A stretch of 64,000 nt of DNA from Osmia lignaria lignaria (GCF_051020975.1 NW_027478159.1:17500501-17564500); one strand, 5' to 3'; shown: positions 38,301-51,783, counted from the first letter of the stretch. Numbers and translations are program-made. The notes: generated by a model from the sequence alone, not told the origin.

Positions 38301-41300
38301 TGAGATAAATCTGCAAATATCGCGGAAACGAAGCGAGCTATGGCAAAATGTTAAGAGACCTTTTTTGTAGCGAATTAAGTTTCCTACTTTTTATGTTCTA
38401 TGATATTTTTTGATCAGATGCGTAGTTCTCGAGATATATCAAGATATTTAAAAGTTCCGAAGCCGCACCAACATAATAGAGATACAGAAACACCGTGGCC
38501 CCTTTCTTTCAGATAGCTATGCACTATTGCGAGCTGCAAATGCCACTTCCAGCTTAGCTGTGCAGAAGAAGAACAACAAGAAGAAGAAATATCTCGAAAT
38601 ATGTCCGTCAGGCCCCTTACCTTGAGATAAATCTGCAAACATCTCGGAAACGAAGCGAGCTATGGCAAAATGTTAAGAGACCTTTTTTGTAGAGAATTAA
38701 GTTTCCTACGTTTTATGTTCTATGATATTTTTTGATCAGATGCGTAGTTCTCGAGATATATCAAGATATTTAAAAGTTCCGAAGCCGCACCAACATAATA
38801 GAGATACAGAAACACCGTGGCCCCTTTCTTTGAGATAACTCTGCACTATTGCGAGCTGCAAATGCCACTTCCAGCTTAGCTGTGCAGAAGAAGAACAACA
38901 AGAAGAAGAAATATCTCGAAATATGTCCGTCAGGCCCCTTCCCATGAGATAAATCTGCAAATATCTCGGAAACGAAGAGAGCTATGGCAAAATGATAAGA
39001 GACCTTTTTTGTAGAGAATTAAGTTTCCTACTTTTTATGTTCTATGATATTTTTTGATCAGATGCGTAGTTCTCGAGATATATCAAGATATTTAAAAGTT
39101 CCGAAGCCGCACCAACATAATAGAGATACAGAAACACCGTGGCCCCTTTCTTTCAGATAGCTATGCACTATTGCGAGCTGCAAATGCCACTTCCAGCTTA
39201 GCTGTGCAGAAGAAGAACAACAAGAAGAAGAAATATCTCGAAATATGTCCGTCAGGCCCCTTACCTTGAGATAAATCTGCAAATATCTCGGAAACGAAGC
39301 GAGCTATGGCAAAATGTTAAGAGACCTTTTTTGTAGAGAATTAAGTTTCCTACTTTTTATCTTCTATGATATTTTCTGATCAGATGCGTAGTTCTCGAGA
39401 TATATCAAGATATTTAAAAGTTCTGAAGCCGCACCAACATAATAGAGATACAGAAACACCGTGGCCCCTCTCTTTGAGATAACTCTGCACAATTGCGAGC
39501 TGCAAATGCCACTTCCAGCTTAGCTGTGCAGAAGAGGAACAACAAGAAGAAGAAATATCTCGAAATATGTCCGTCAGGCCCCTTCCCTTGAGATAAATCT
39601 GCAAATATCTCGGAAACGAAGCGAGCTATGGCAAAATGTTAAGAGACCTTTTTTGTAGAGAATTAACTTTCCTACTTTTTATGTTCTATGATATTTTTTG
39701 ATCAGATGCGTAGTTCTCGAGATATATCAAGATATTTAAAAGTTCCGAAGCCGCACCAACATAATAGAGATACAGAAACACTGTGGCCCCTTTCTTTGAG
39801 ATAACTCTGCACTATTGCGAGCTGCAAATGCCACTTCCAGCTTAGCTGTGCAGAGGAAGAACAACAAGAAGAAGAAATATCTCGAAATATGTCCGTCAGG
39901 CCAGTTCCTTTGAGCTGAATCTGCGAATATCTCGGAAACGAAGCGAGCTATGGCAAAATGTTAAGAGACGTTTTTTGTAGAGAATTATGTTTCCTACAAT
40001 TTATGTTCTATGATATTTTTTGATCAGAAGCGTAGTTTTCGAGATATATCGAGATATTTAAAAGTTCCGAAGCCGCACCAACATAATAGAGATACAGAAA
40101 CACCGTGGCCCCTTTCTTTCAGATAGCTATGCACTATTGCGAGCTGCAAATGCCACTTCCAGCTTAGCTGTGCAGAAGAAGAACAACAAGAAGAAGAAAT
40201 ATCTCGAAATATGTCCGTCAGGCCCCTTACCTTGAGATAAATCTGCAAATATCTCGGAAACGAAGCGAGCTATGGCAAAATGTTAAGAGACCTTTTTTGT
40301 AGAGAATTAAGTTTCCTACTTTTTATCTTCTATGATATTTTCTGATCAGATGCGTAGTTCTCGAGATATATCAAGATATTTAAAAGTTCCGAAGCCGCAC
40401 CAACATAATAGAGATACAGAAACACCGTGGCCCCTCTCTTTGAGATAACTCTGCACAATTGCGAGCTGCAAATGCCACTTCCAGCTTAGCTGTGCAGAAG
40501 AGGAACAACAAGAAGAAGAAATATCTCGAAATATGTCCGTCAGGCCCCTTCCCTTGAGATAAATCTGCAAATATCTCGGAAACGAAGCGAGCTATGGCAA
40601 AATGTTAAGAGACCTTTTTTGTAGAGAATTATGTTTCCTACTTTTTATGTTCTATGATATTTTTTGATCAGACGCGTAGTTCTCGAGATATATCAAGATA
40701 TTTAAAAGTTCCGAAGCCGCACCAACATAATAGAGATACAGAAACACCGTGGCTCCTTTCTTTGAGATAACTCTGCACTATTGCGACCTGGAAATGCCAC
40801 TTCCAGTTTAGCTGTGCAGAAGAAGAACAACAAGAAGAAGAAATATGTCGAAATATGTCCGTTAGGCCCCTTCCCTTGAGATAAATCTGCAAATATCTCG
40901 GAAACGGAGCGAGCTATGGCAAAATGTTAAGAGACCTTTTTTGTAGAGAATTAAGTTTCCTACGTTTTATGTTCTATGATATTTTTTGATCAGATGCGTA
41001 GTTCTCGAGATATATCAAGATATTTAAAAGTTCCGAAGCCGCACCAACATAATAGAGATACAGAAACACCGTGGCCCCTTTCTTTGAGATAACTCTGCAC
41101 TAGTGCGAGCCGCAAATGCCACTTCCAGCTTAGCTGTGCAGAAGAAGAACAACAAGAAGAAGAAATATCTCGAAATATGTCCGTCAGGCCCCTTCCCTTG
41201 AGATAAATCTGCAAATATCTCGGAAACGAAGCGGGCTATTGCAAAATGGTAAGAGACCTTTTTTGTAGAGAATTGAGTTTCCTACTTTTTATGTTCTATG

Positions 41301-41480
41301 ATATTTTTTGATCAGATGCGTAGTTCTCGAGATATATCAAGATATTTAAAAGTTAAGAAGCCGCACCAACATAATAGAGATACAGAAACACCGTGGCCCC
41401 TTTCTTTGAGATAACTCTGCACTATTGCGAGCTGCAAATGCCACTTCCAGCTTAGCTGTGCAGAAGAAGAACAACAAGAA
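35349..41480. repeat. Large segmental duplication inside the array, copy 1 (6.1 kb)
   Basis: About 19 units recur in the same order at 44042-51783. The offset is 8,693 bp (27 x 322 minus 1) up to the unit at 37126, and 10,303 bp (32 x 322 minus 1) from 37448 on. Shared marks include ATGCTCTGTGAT with CGATCAGAGGCG, AGGTGCAGAAAC, GATGCCAGCTATGGG, AAACAAAGCG with CTATCGC, GCCACGTCCAG, CTCTACACTATT, ATCACGAAATATG, ATTTTCTGATCAG, ACACTGTGGCC, ATATGTCGAAATATG and AAAGTTAAGAAGCCG. Only a handful of substitutions separate the copies, for example AAACCAAG against AAACGAAG at 38003/48306. Confidence 0.86.
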
Positions 41481-42277
41481 TAAGAAATATTTCGAAATAT
41501 GTCCGTCAGGCCCCTTCCCTTGAGATAAATCTGCAAATATCTCGGAAACGAAGCGAGCTATGGCAAAATCTTAAGAGACCTTTTTTGTAGAGAATTATGT
41601 TTCCTACAATTTACGTTCTCTGATATTTTTTGATCAGAAGCGTAGTTTTCGAGATATATCGAGATATTTAAAAGTTCCGAAGCCGCACCAACATAATAGA
41701 GATACAGAAACACCGTGGCCCCTTTCTTTGAGATAACTCTGCACTATTGCGAGCTGCAAATGCCACTTCCAGCTTAGCTGTGCAGAAGAAGAACAACAAC
41801 AAGAAGAAATATCTCGAAATATGTCCGTCAGGCCCCTTCCCTTGAGATAAATCTGCAAATATCGCGGAAACGAAGCGAGCTATGGCAAAATGTTAAGAGA
41901 CCTTTTTTGTAGAGAATTAAGTTTCCTACTTTTTATGTTCTATGATATTTTTTGATCAGATGCGTAGTTCTCGAGATATATCAAGATATTTAAAAGTTCC
42001 GAAGCCGCACCAACATAATAGAGATACAGAAACACCGTGGCCCCTTTCTTTGAGATAACTCTGCACTACTGCGAGCTGCAAATGCCACTTCCAGCTTAGC
42101 TGTGCAGAAGAAGAACAACAAGAAGAAGAAATATCTCGAAATATGTCCGTCAGGCCCCTTCCCTTGAGATAAATCTGCAAATATCTCGGAAACGAAGCGA
42201 GCTATGGCAAAATGTTAAGAGACCTTTTTTGTAGAGAATTATGTTTCCTACAATTCACGTTCTCTGATATTTTTTGA

Positions 42278-43242
42278 TCAGAAGCGTAGTTTTCGAGATA
42301 TATCGAGATATTTAAAAGTTCCGAAGCCGCACCAACATAATAGAGATACAGAAACACCGTGGCCCCTTTCTTTGAGATAACTCTGCACTATTGCGACCTG
42401 CAAATGCCACTTCCAGCTTAGCTGTGCAGAAGAAGAACAACAAGAAGAAGAAATATCTCGAAATATGTCCCTCAGGCCCCTTCCCTTGAGATAAATCTGC
42501 AAATATCTCGGAAACGAAGCGAGCTATTGCAAAACATTAAGAGACCTTTTTTGTAGAGAATTAAGTTTCCTACTTTTTATGTTGTATGATATTTTTTGAT
42601 CAGATGCGTAGTTCTCGAGATATATCAAGATATTTAAAAGCTCCGAAGCTGCACCAACATAATAGAGGTACAGAAACACCGTGGCCCCTTTCTTTGAGAT
42701 AACTCTGCACTATTGCGAGCTGCAAATGCCACTCCAGCTTAGCTGTGCAGAAGAAGAACAACAAGAATAAGAAATATTTCGAAATATGTCCGTCAGGCCC
42801 CTTCCCTTGAGATAAATCTGCAAATATCTCGGAAACGAAGCGAGCTACGGCAAAATGTTACGAGACCTTTTTTGTAGAAAATTAGGTTTCCTACTTTTTA
42901 TGTTCTAGGATATTTTTTGATCAGATGCGTAGTTCTCGAGATATATCAAGATATTTAAAAGTTCCGAAGCCGCACCAACATAATAGAGATACAGAAACAC
43001 CGTGGCCCCTTTCTTTGCGATAACTCTGCACTATTGCGAGCTGCAAATGCCACTTCCAGCTTAGCTGTGCAGAAGAAGAACAACAAGAAGAAGAAATATC
43101 TCGAAATATGTCCGTCAGGCCCCTTCCCTTGAGATAAATCTGCAAATATCTCGGAAACGAAGCGAGCTATGGCAAAATCTTAAGAGACCTTTTTTGTAGA
43201 GAATTATGTTTCCTACAATTTACGTTCTCTGATATTTTTTGA
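42278..43242. repeat. 3-monomer block, copy 2 (contains a 321-bp unit)
   Basis: This block repeats the marks of 34228-35193 and is followed directly by another copy (43243-44085). Its middle unit is 321 bp long. The neighbouring copy of the same unit (43565) and the source copy (34550) are full length, so the deletion arose after the triplet was duplicated. Confidence 0.82.
42600..42920. repeat. 321-bp monomer with a one-base deletion
   Basis: The usual GCCACTTCCAGC reads GCCACTCCAGC near 42729-42738, so one T is missing. All downstream units keep the shifted register. The same unit otherwise carries the AAAGCTCCGAAGCTG and GAATAAGAAATATTTCG marks of 34550 and 43565. Confidence 0.9.
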
Positions 43243-44085
43243 TCAGAAGCGTAGTTTTCGAGATATATCGAGATATTTAAAAGTTCCGAAGCCGCACCAA
43301 CATAATAGAGATACAGAAACACCGTGGCCCCTTTCTTTGAGATAACTCTGCACTATTGCGACCTGCAAATGCCACTTCCAGCTTAGCTGTGCAGAAGAAG
43401 AACAACAAGAAGAAGAAATATCTCGAAATATGTCCCTCAGGCCCCCTCCCTTGAGATAAATCTGCAAATATCTCGGAAACGAAGCGAGCTATTGCAAAAC
43501 ATTAAGAGACCTTTTTTGTAGAGAATTAAGTTTCCTACTTTTTATGTTGTATGATATTTTTTGATCAGATGCGTAGTTCTCGAGATATATCAAGATATTT
43601 AAAAGCTCCGAAGCTGCACCAACATAATAGAGGTACAGAAACACCGTGGCCCCTTTCTTTGAGATAACTCTGCACTATTGCGAGCTGCAAATGCCACTTC
43701 CAGCTTAGCTGTGCAGAAGAAGAACAACAAGAATAAGAAATATTTCGAAATATGTCCGTCAGGCCCCTTCCCTTGATATAAATCTGCAAATATCTCGGAA
43801 ACGAAGCGAGCTACGGCAAAATGTTAAGAGACCTTTTTTGTAGAAAATTAGGTTTCCTACTTTTTATGTTCTAGGATATTTTTTGATCAGATGCGTAGTT
43901 CTCGAGATATATCAAGATATTTAAAAGTTCCGAAGCCGCACCAACATAATAGAGATACAGAAACACCGTGGCCCCTTTCTTTGCGATAACTCTGCACTAT
44001 TGCGAGCTGCAAATGCCACTTCCAGCTTAGCTGTGCAGAAGAAGAACAACAAGAAGAAGAAATATCTCGAAATATGTCCGTCAGG
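43243..44085. repeat. 3-monomer block, copy 3, ending in a hybrid unit
   Basis: This is the third copy of the 34228-type triplet. The last unit (43887) follows the 34872 type (TTTGCGATAAC, GAGCTGCAAATG) up to the purine tract, then switches to the 35194 type (TCAGGACCCTTCC). The switch lies between 44042 and 44085. From there the sequence continues as the large duplicated segment. Confidence 0.8.
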
Positions 44086-44579
44086 ACCCTTCCCTTGAGA
44101 TAAATCTGCAAATATCTCGGAAACGAAGCGAGCTACGGCAAAATGTTAAGAGACCTTTTTTGTAGAAAATTAGGTTTCCTACTTTTTATGTTCTAGGATA
44201 TTTTTTGATCAGATGCGTAGTTCTCGAGATATATCAAGATATTTAAAAGTTCCGATGCCGCACCAACATAATAGAGATACAGAAACACCGTGGCCCCTTT
44301 CTTTGCGATAACTCTGCACTATTGCGAGCTGCAAATGCCACTTCCAGCTTAGCTGTGCAGAAGAAGAACAACAAGAAGAAGAAATATCTCGAAATATGTC
44401 CGTCAGGCCCCTTCCCTTGAGATAAATCTGCAAATACCTCGGAAACCAAGCGAGCTATGGCAAAATGTTAAGAGACCTTTTTTGTAGAGAATTAAGTTTC
44501 CTACTTTTTATGCTCTGTGATATTTTTCGATCAGAGGCGTAGTTCTCGAGATATATCAAGATATTTAAAAGTTCCGAAG

Positions 44580-46189
44580 CCGCACCAACATAATAGAGAT
44601 ACAGAAACACCGTGGCCCCTTTCTTTGAGATAACTCTGCACGATTGCGAGCTGGAAATGCCACTTCCAGTTTAGCTATGCAGAAGAAGAACAACAAGAAG
44701 AAGAAATATCTCGAAATATGTCCATCAGGACCCTTCCCTTGAGATACATCTGCAAATATCTCGGAAACGAAGCGAGCTATGGCAAAATGTTAAGAGACCT
44801 TTTTTGTAGAGAATTATGTTCCCTACAATTTATGTTCTATGATATTTTTTGATCAGATGCGTAGTTCTCGAGATATATCAAGATATTTAAAAGTTCCGAA
44901 GCCGCACCAACATAATAGAGATACAGAAACACCGTGGCCCCTTTCTTTGCGATAACTCTGCACTATTGCGAGCTGCAAATGCCACTTCCAGCTTAGCTGT
45001 GCAGAAGAAGAACAACAAGAAGAAGAAATATCTCGAAATATGTCCGTCAGGCCCCTTCCCTTGAGATAAATCTGCAAATATCTCGGAAACGAAGCGAGCT
45101 ATGCCAAAATGTTAAGAGACCTTATTTGTAGACAATTAAGTTTCCTACTTTTTATGTTCTATGATATTTTTTGATCAGATGCGTAGTTCTCGAGATATAT
45201 CAAGATATTTAAAAGTTCCGAAGCTGCACCAACATAATAGAGGTGCAGAAACACCGTGGCCTCTTTCTTTGAGATAACTCTGCACTATTGCGAGCTGCAA
45301 ATGCCACTTCCAGCTTAGCTGTGCAGAAGAGGAACAACAAGAAGAAGAAATATCTCGGAATATGTCCGTCAGGCCCCTTCCCTTGAGATAAATCTGCAAA
45401 TATCTCGGAAACGATGCCAGCTATGGGAAAATGTTAAGAAACCTCTTTTGTAGAGAATTAAGTTTCCTACTTTTTATCTTCTATGATATTTTTTGATCAG
45501 ATGCGTAGTTCTCGAGATATATCAAGATATTTAAAAGTTCCGAAGCCGCACCAACATAATAGAGATACAGAAACACCGTGGCCCCTTTCTTTGAGATAAC
45601 TCTGCACTATTGCGAGCTGTAAATGCCACTTCCAGCTTAGCTGTGCAGAAGAAGAACAACAAGAAGAAGAAATATCTCGAAATATGTCCGTCAGGCCCCT
45701 TCCCTTGAGATATATCTGCAAATATCTCGGAAACAAAGCGAGCTATCGCAAAATGTTAAGAGACCTTTTTTGTAGAGAATTATGTTTCCTACAATTTATG
45801 TTCTATGATATTTTTTGATCAGAAGCGTAGTTTTCGAGATATATCGAGATATTTAAAAGTTCCGAAGCCGCACCAACATAATAGAGATACAGAAACACCG
45901 TGGCCCCTTTCTTTGAGATAACTCTGCACTATTGCGAGCTGTAAATGCCACTTCCAGCTTAGCTGTGCAGAAGAAGAACAACAAGAAGAAGAAATATCTC
46001 GAAATATGTCCGTCAGGCCCCTTCCCTTGAGATAAATCGGCAAATATCTCGGAAACGAAGAGAGCTATGGCAAAATGTTAAGAGACCTTTTTTGTAGAGA
46101 ATTATGTTTCCTACAATTTATGTTCTATGATATTTTTTGATCAGATGCGTAGTTCTCGAGATATATCAAGATATTTAGAAGTTCCGAAG
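44580..46189. repeat. 5-monomer tandem duplication, copy 1 (1,610 bp)
   Basis: The units at 44531, 44853, 45175, 45497 and 45819 recur at 46141, 46463, 46785, 47107 and 47429 (offset 1,610 = 5 x 322). Marks are GCACGATTG with TTAGCTATGCAG and GATACATCTG, TTATGTTCCCTAC, AGGTGCAGAAAC with AGAGGAAC, GATGCCAGC, AAACAAAGCG, and ATCGGCAAATATC. Boundaries are approximate: the breakpoint in the joining unit lies between 46148 and 46230. Confidence 0.84.
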
Positions 46190-47799
46190 CCGCACCAACA
46201 TAATAGAGATACAGAAACACCGTGGCCCCTTTCTTTGAGATAACTCTGCACGATTGCGAGCTGGAAATGCCACTTCCAGTTTAGCTATGCAGAAGAAGAA
46301 CAACAAGAAGAAGAAATATCTCGAAATATGTCCATCAGGACCCTTCCCTTGAGATACATCTGCAAATATCTCGGAAACGAAGCGAGCTATGGCAAAATGT
46401 TAAGAGACCTTTTTTGTAGAGAATTATGTTCCCTACAATTTATGTTCTATGATATTTTTTGATCAGATGCGTAGTTCTCGAGATATATCAAGATATTTAA
46501 AAGTTCCGAAGCCGCACCAACATAATAGAGATACAGAAACACCGTGGCCCCTTTCTTTGCGATAACTCTGCACTATTGCGAGCTGCAAATGCCACTTCCA
46601 GCTTAGCTGTGCAGAAGAAGAACAACAAGAAGAAGAAATATCTCGAAATATGTCCGTCAGGCCCCTTCCCTTGAGATAAATCTGCAAATATCTCGGAAAC
46701 GAAGCGAGCTATGCCAAAATGTTAAGAGACCTTATTTCTAGACAATTAAGTTTCCTACTTTTTATGTTCTATGATATTTTTTGATCAGATGCGTAGTTCT
46801 CGAGATATATCAAGATATTTAAAAGTTCCGAAGCTGCACCAACATAATAGAGGTGCAGAAACACCGTGGCCTCTTTCTTTGAGATAACTCTGCACTATTG
46901 CGAGCTGCAAATGCCACTTCCAGCTTAGCTGTGCAGAAGAGGAACAACAAGAAGAAGAAATATCTCGGAATATGTCCGTCAGGCCCCTTCCCTTGAGATA
47001 AATCTGCAAATATCTCGGAAACGATGCCAGCTATGGGAAAATGTTAAGAAACCTCTTTTGTAGAGAATTAAGTTTCCTACTTTTTATCTTCTATGATATT
47101 TTTTGATCAGATGCGTAGTTCTCGAGATATATCAAGATATTTAAAAGTTCCGAAGCCGCACCAACATAATAGAGATACAGAAACACCGTGGCCCCTTTCT
47201 TTGAGATAACTCTGCACTATTGCGAGCTGTAAATGCCACTTCCAGCTTAGCTGTGCAGAAGAAGAACAACAAGAAGAAGAAATATCTCGAAATATGTCCG
47301 TCAGGCCCCTTCCCTTGAGATATATCTGCAAATATCTCGGAAACAAAGCGAGCTATCGCAAAATGTTAAGAGACCTTTTTTGTAGAGAATTATGTTTCCT
47401 ACAATTTATGTTCTATGATATTTTTTGATCAGAAGCGTAGTTTTCGAGATATATCGAGATATTTAAAAGTTCCGAAGCCGCACCAACATAATAGAGATAC
47501 AGAAACACCGTGGCCCCTTTCTTTGAGATAACTCTGCACTATTGCGAGCTGTAAATGCCACTTCCAGCTTAGCTGTGCAGAAGAAGAACAACAAGAAGAA
47601 GAAATATCTCGAAATATGTCCGTCAGGCCCCTTCCCTTGAGATAAATCGGCAAATATCTCGGAAACGAAGAGAGCTATGGCAAAATGTTAAGAGACCTTT
47701 TTTGTAGAGAATTATGTTTCCTACAATTTATGTTCTATGATATTTTTTGATCAGATGCGTAGTTCTCGAGATATATCAAGATATTTAAAAGTTCCGAAG
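46190..47799. repeat. 5-monomer tandem duplication, copy 2 (1,610 bp)
   Basis: This is the second copy of the five-unit block. The joining unit (46141) begins like the unit at 47751, with CAGATGCGTAG after an ACAATTTATG end, and finishes like 44531 (GCACGATTG, TCAGGACCC). It is therefore a hybrid formed at the duplication junction. A single change, CTTATTTCTAG near 46732 against CTTATTTGTAG, separates the copies at one checked site. Confidence 0.84.
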
Positions 47800-50700
47800 C
47801 CGCACCAACATAATAGAGATACAGAAACACCGTGGCCCCTCTCTTTGAGATAACTCTGCACTATTGCGAGCTGGAAATGCCACGTCCAGTTTAGCTGTGC
47901 AGAAGAAGAACAACAAGAAGAAGAAATATCTCGAAATATGTCCGTCAGGCCCCTTCCCTTGAGATAAATCTGCAAATATCTCGGAAACGAAGCGAGCTAT
48001 GGCAAAATGTTAAGAGAACTTTTTTGTAGAGAATTATGTTTCCTACTTTTTATGTTCTATGATATTTTTTGATCAGACGCGTAGTTCTCGAGATATATCA
48101 AGATATTTAAAAGTTCCGAAGCCGCACCAACATAATAGAGATACAGAAACACCGTGGCCCCTTTCTTTGAGATAACTCTACACTATTGCGAGCTGCAAAT
48201 GCCACTTCCAGCTTAGCTGTGCAGAAGAAGAACAACAAGAAGAAGAAATATCTCGAAATATGTCCGTCAGGCCCCTTCCCTTGAGATAAATCTGCAAATA
48301 TCTCGGAAACGAAGCGAGCTATGGCAAAATGTTAAGAGACCTTATGTGTAGAGAATTAAGTTTCCTACTTTTTATGTTCTATGGTATTTTTTGATCAGAT
48401 GCGTAGTTCTCGAGATATATCAAGATATTTAAAAGTTCCGAAGCCGCACCAACATAATAGAGATACAGAAACACCGTGGCCCCTTTCTTTGAGATAACTC
48501 TGCACTATTGCGAGCTGCAAATGCCACTTCCAGCTTAGCTGTGCAGAAGAAGAACAACAAGAAGAAGAAATATCACGAAATATGTCCGTTAGGCCCCTTC
48601 CCTTGAGATAAATCTGCAAATATCGCGGAAACGAAGCGAGCTATGGCAAAATGTTAAGAGACCTTTTTTGTAGCGAATTAAGTTTCCTACTTTTTATGTT
48701 CTATGATATTTTTTGATCAGATGCGTGGTTCTCGAGATATATCAAGATATTTAAAAGTTCCGAAGCCGCACCAACATAATAGAGATACAGAAACACCGTG
48801 GCCCCTTTCTTTCAGATAGCTATGCACTATTGCGAGCTGCAAATGCCACTTCCAGCTTAGCTGTGCAGAAGAAGAACAACAAGAAGAAGAAATATCTCGA
48901 AATATGTCCGTCAGGCCCCTTACCTTGAGATAAATCTGCAAACATCTCGGAAACGAAGCGAGCTATGGCAAAATGTTAAGAGACCTTTTTTGTAGAGAAT
49001 TAAGTTTCCTACGTTTTATGTTCTATGATATTTTTTGATCAGATGCGTAGTTCTCGAGATATATCAAGATATTTAAAAGTTCCGAAGCCGCACCAACATA
49101 ATAGAGATACAGAAACACCGTGGCCCCTTTCTTTGAGATAACTCTGCACTATTGCGAGCTGCAAATGCCACTTCCAGCTTAGCTGTGCAGAAGAAGAACA
49201 ACAAGAAGAAGAAATATCTCGAAATATGTCCGTCAGGCCCCTTCCCTTGAGATAAATCTGCAAATATCTCGGAAACGAAGAGAGCTATGGCAAAATGATA
49301 AGAGACCTTTTTTGTAGAGAATTAAGTTTCCTACTTTTTATGTTCTATGATATTTTTTGATCAGATGCGTAGTTCTCGAGATATATCAAGATATTTAAAA
49401 GTTCCGAAGCCGCACCAACATAATAGAGATACAGAAACACCGTGGCCCCTTTCTTTCAGATAGCTATGCACTATTGCGAGCTGCAAATGCCACTTCCAGC
49501 TTAGCTGTGCAGAAGAAGAACAACAAGAAGAAGAAATATCTCGAAATATGTCCGTCAGGCCCCTTACCTTGAGATAAATCTGCAAATATCTCGGAAACGA
49601 AGCGAGCTATGGCAAAATGTTAAGAGACCTTTTTTGTAGAGAATTAAGTTTCCTACTTTTTATCTTCTATGATATTTTCTGATCAGATGCGTAGTTCTCG
49701 AGATATATCAAGATATTTAAAAGTTCCGAAGCCGCACCAACATAATAGAGATACAGAAACACCGTGGCCCCTCTCTTTGAGATAACTCTGCACAATTGCG
49801 AGCTGCAAATGCCACTTCCAGCTTAGCTGTGCAGAAGAGGAACAACAAGAAGAAGAAATATCTCGAAATATGTCCGTCAGGCCCCTTCCCTTGAGATAAA
49901 TCTGCAAATATCTCGGAAACGAAGCGAGCTATGGCAAAATGTTAAGAGACCTTTTTTGTAGAGAATTAACTTTCCTACTTTTTATGTTCTATGATATTTT
50001 TTGATCAGATGCGTAGTTCTCGAGATATATCAAGATATTTAAAAGTTCCGAAGCCGCACCAACATAATAGAGATACAGAAACACTGTGGCCCCTTTCTTT
50101 GAGATAACTCTGCACTATTGCGAGCTGCAAATGCCACTTCCAGCTTAGCTGTGCAGAGGAAGAACAACAAGAAGAAGAAATATCTCGAAATATGTCCGTC
50201 AGGCCAGTTCCTTTGAGCTGAATCTGCGAATATCTCGGAAACGAAGCGAGCTATGGCAAAATGTTAAGAGACGTTTTTTGTAGAGAATTATGTTTCCTAC
50301 AATTTATGTTCTATGATATTTTTTGATCAGAAGCGTAGTTTTCGAGATATATCGAGATATTTAAAAGTTCCGAAGCCGCACCAACATAATAGAGATACAG
50401 AAACACCGTGGCCCCTTTCTTTCAGATAGCTATGCACTATTGCGAGCTGCAAATGCCACTTCCAGCTTAGCTGTGCAGAAGAAGAACAACAAGAAGAAGA
50501 AATATCTCGAAATATGTCCGTCAGGCCCCTTACCTTGAGATAAATCTGCAAATATCTCGGAAACGAAGCGAGCTATGGCAAAATGTTAAGAGACCTTTTT
50601 TGTAGAGAATTAAGTTTCCTACTTTTTATCTTCTATGATATTTTCTGATCAGATGCGTAGTTCTCGAGATATATCAAGATATTTAAAAGTTCCGAAGCCG

Positions 50701-51783
50701 CACCAACATAATAGAGATACAGAAACACCGTGGCCCCTCTCTTTGAGATAACTCTGCACAATTGCGAGCTGCAAATGCCACTTCCAGCTTAGCTGTGCAG
50801 AAGAGGAACAACAAGAAGAAGAAATATCTCGAAATATGTCCGTCAGGCCCCTTCCCTTGAGATAAATCTGCAAATATCTCGGAAACGAAGCGAGCTATGG
50901 CAAAATGTTAAGAGACCTTTTTTGTAGAGAATTATGTTTCCTACTTTTTATGTTCTATGATATTTTTTGATCAGACGCGTAGTTCTCGAGATATATCAAG
51001 ATATTTAAAAGTTCCGAAGCCGCACCAACATAATAGAGATACAGAAACACCGTGGCTCCTTTCTTTGAGATAACTCTGCACTATTGCGACCTGGAAATGC
51101 CACTTCCAGTTTAGCTGTGCAGAAGAAGAACAACAAGAAGAAGAAATATGTCGAAATATGTCCGTTAGGCCCCTTCCCTTGAGATAAATCTGCAAATATC
51201 TCGGAAACGAAGCGAGCTATGGCAAAATGTTAAGAGACCTTTTTTGTAGAGAATTAAGTTTCCTACGTTTTATGTTCTATGATATTTTTTGATCAGATGC
51301 GTAGTTCTCGAGATATATCAAGATATTTAAAAGTTCCGAAGCCGCACCAACATAATAGAGATACAGAAACACCGTGGCCCCTTTCTTTGAGATAACTCTG
51401 CACTAGTGCGAGCCGCAAATGCCACTTCCAGCTTAGCTGTGCAGAAGAAGAACAACAAGAAGAAGAAATATCTCGAAATATGTCCGTCAGGCCCCTTCCC
51501 TTGAGATAAATCTGCAAATATCTCGGAAACGAAGCGAGCTATTGCAAAATGGTAAGAGACCTTTTTTGTAGAGAATTGAGTTTCCTACTTTTTATGTTCT
51601 ATGATATTTTTTGATCAGATGCGTAGTTCTCGAGATATATCAAGATATTTAAAAGTTAAGAAGCCGCACCAACATAATAGAGATACAGAAACACCGTGGC
51701 CCCTTTCTTTGAGATAACTCTGCACTATTGCGAGCTGCAAATGCCACTTCCAGCTTAGCTGTGCAGAAGAAGAACAACAAGAA

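Larger units (their letters stand above)
44042..51783. repeat. Large segmental duplication inside the array, copy 2 (7.7 kb)
   Basis: This is the partner of 35349-41480. It is longer by 1,610 bp because five units are tandemly repeated within it (44.5-47.8 kb). Apart from that expansion, the unit order and rare marks of copy 1 are retained to 51783. There the unit at 51615 departs from its partner at 41312, with GAAGAAGAAATATCACG in place of GAATAAGAAATATTTCG. Confidence 0.86.
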
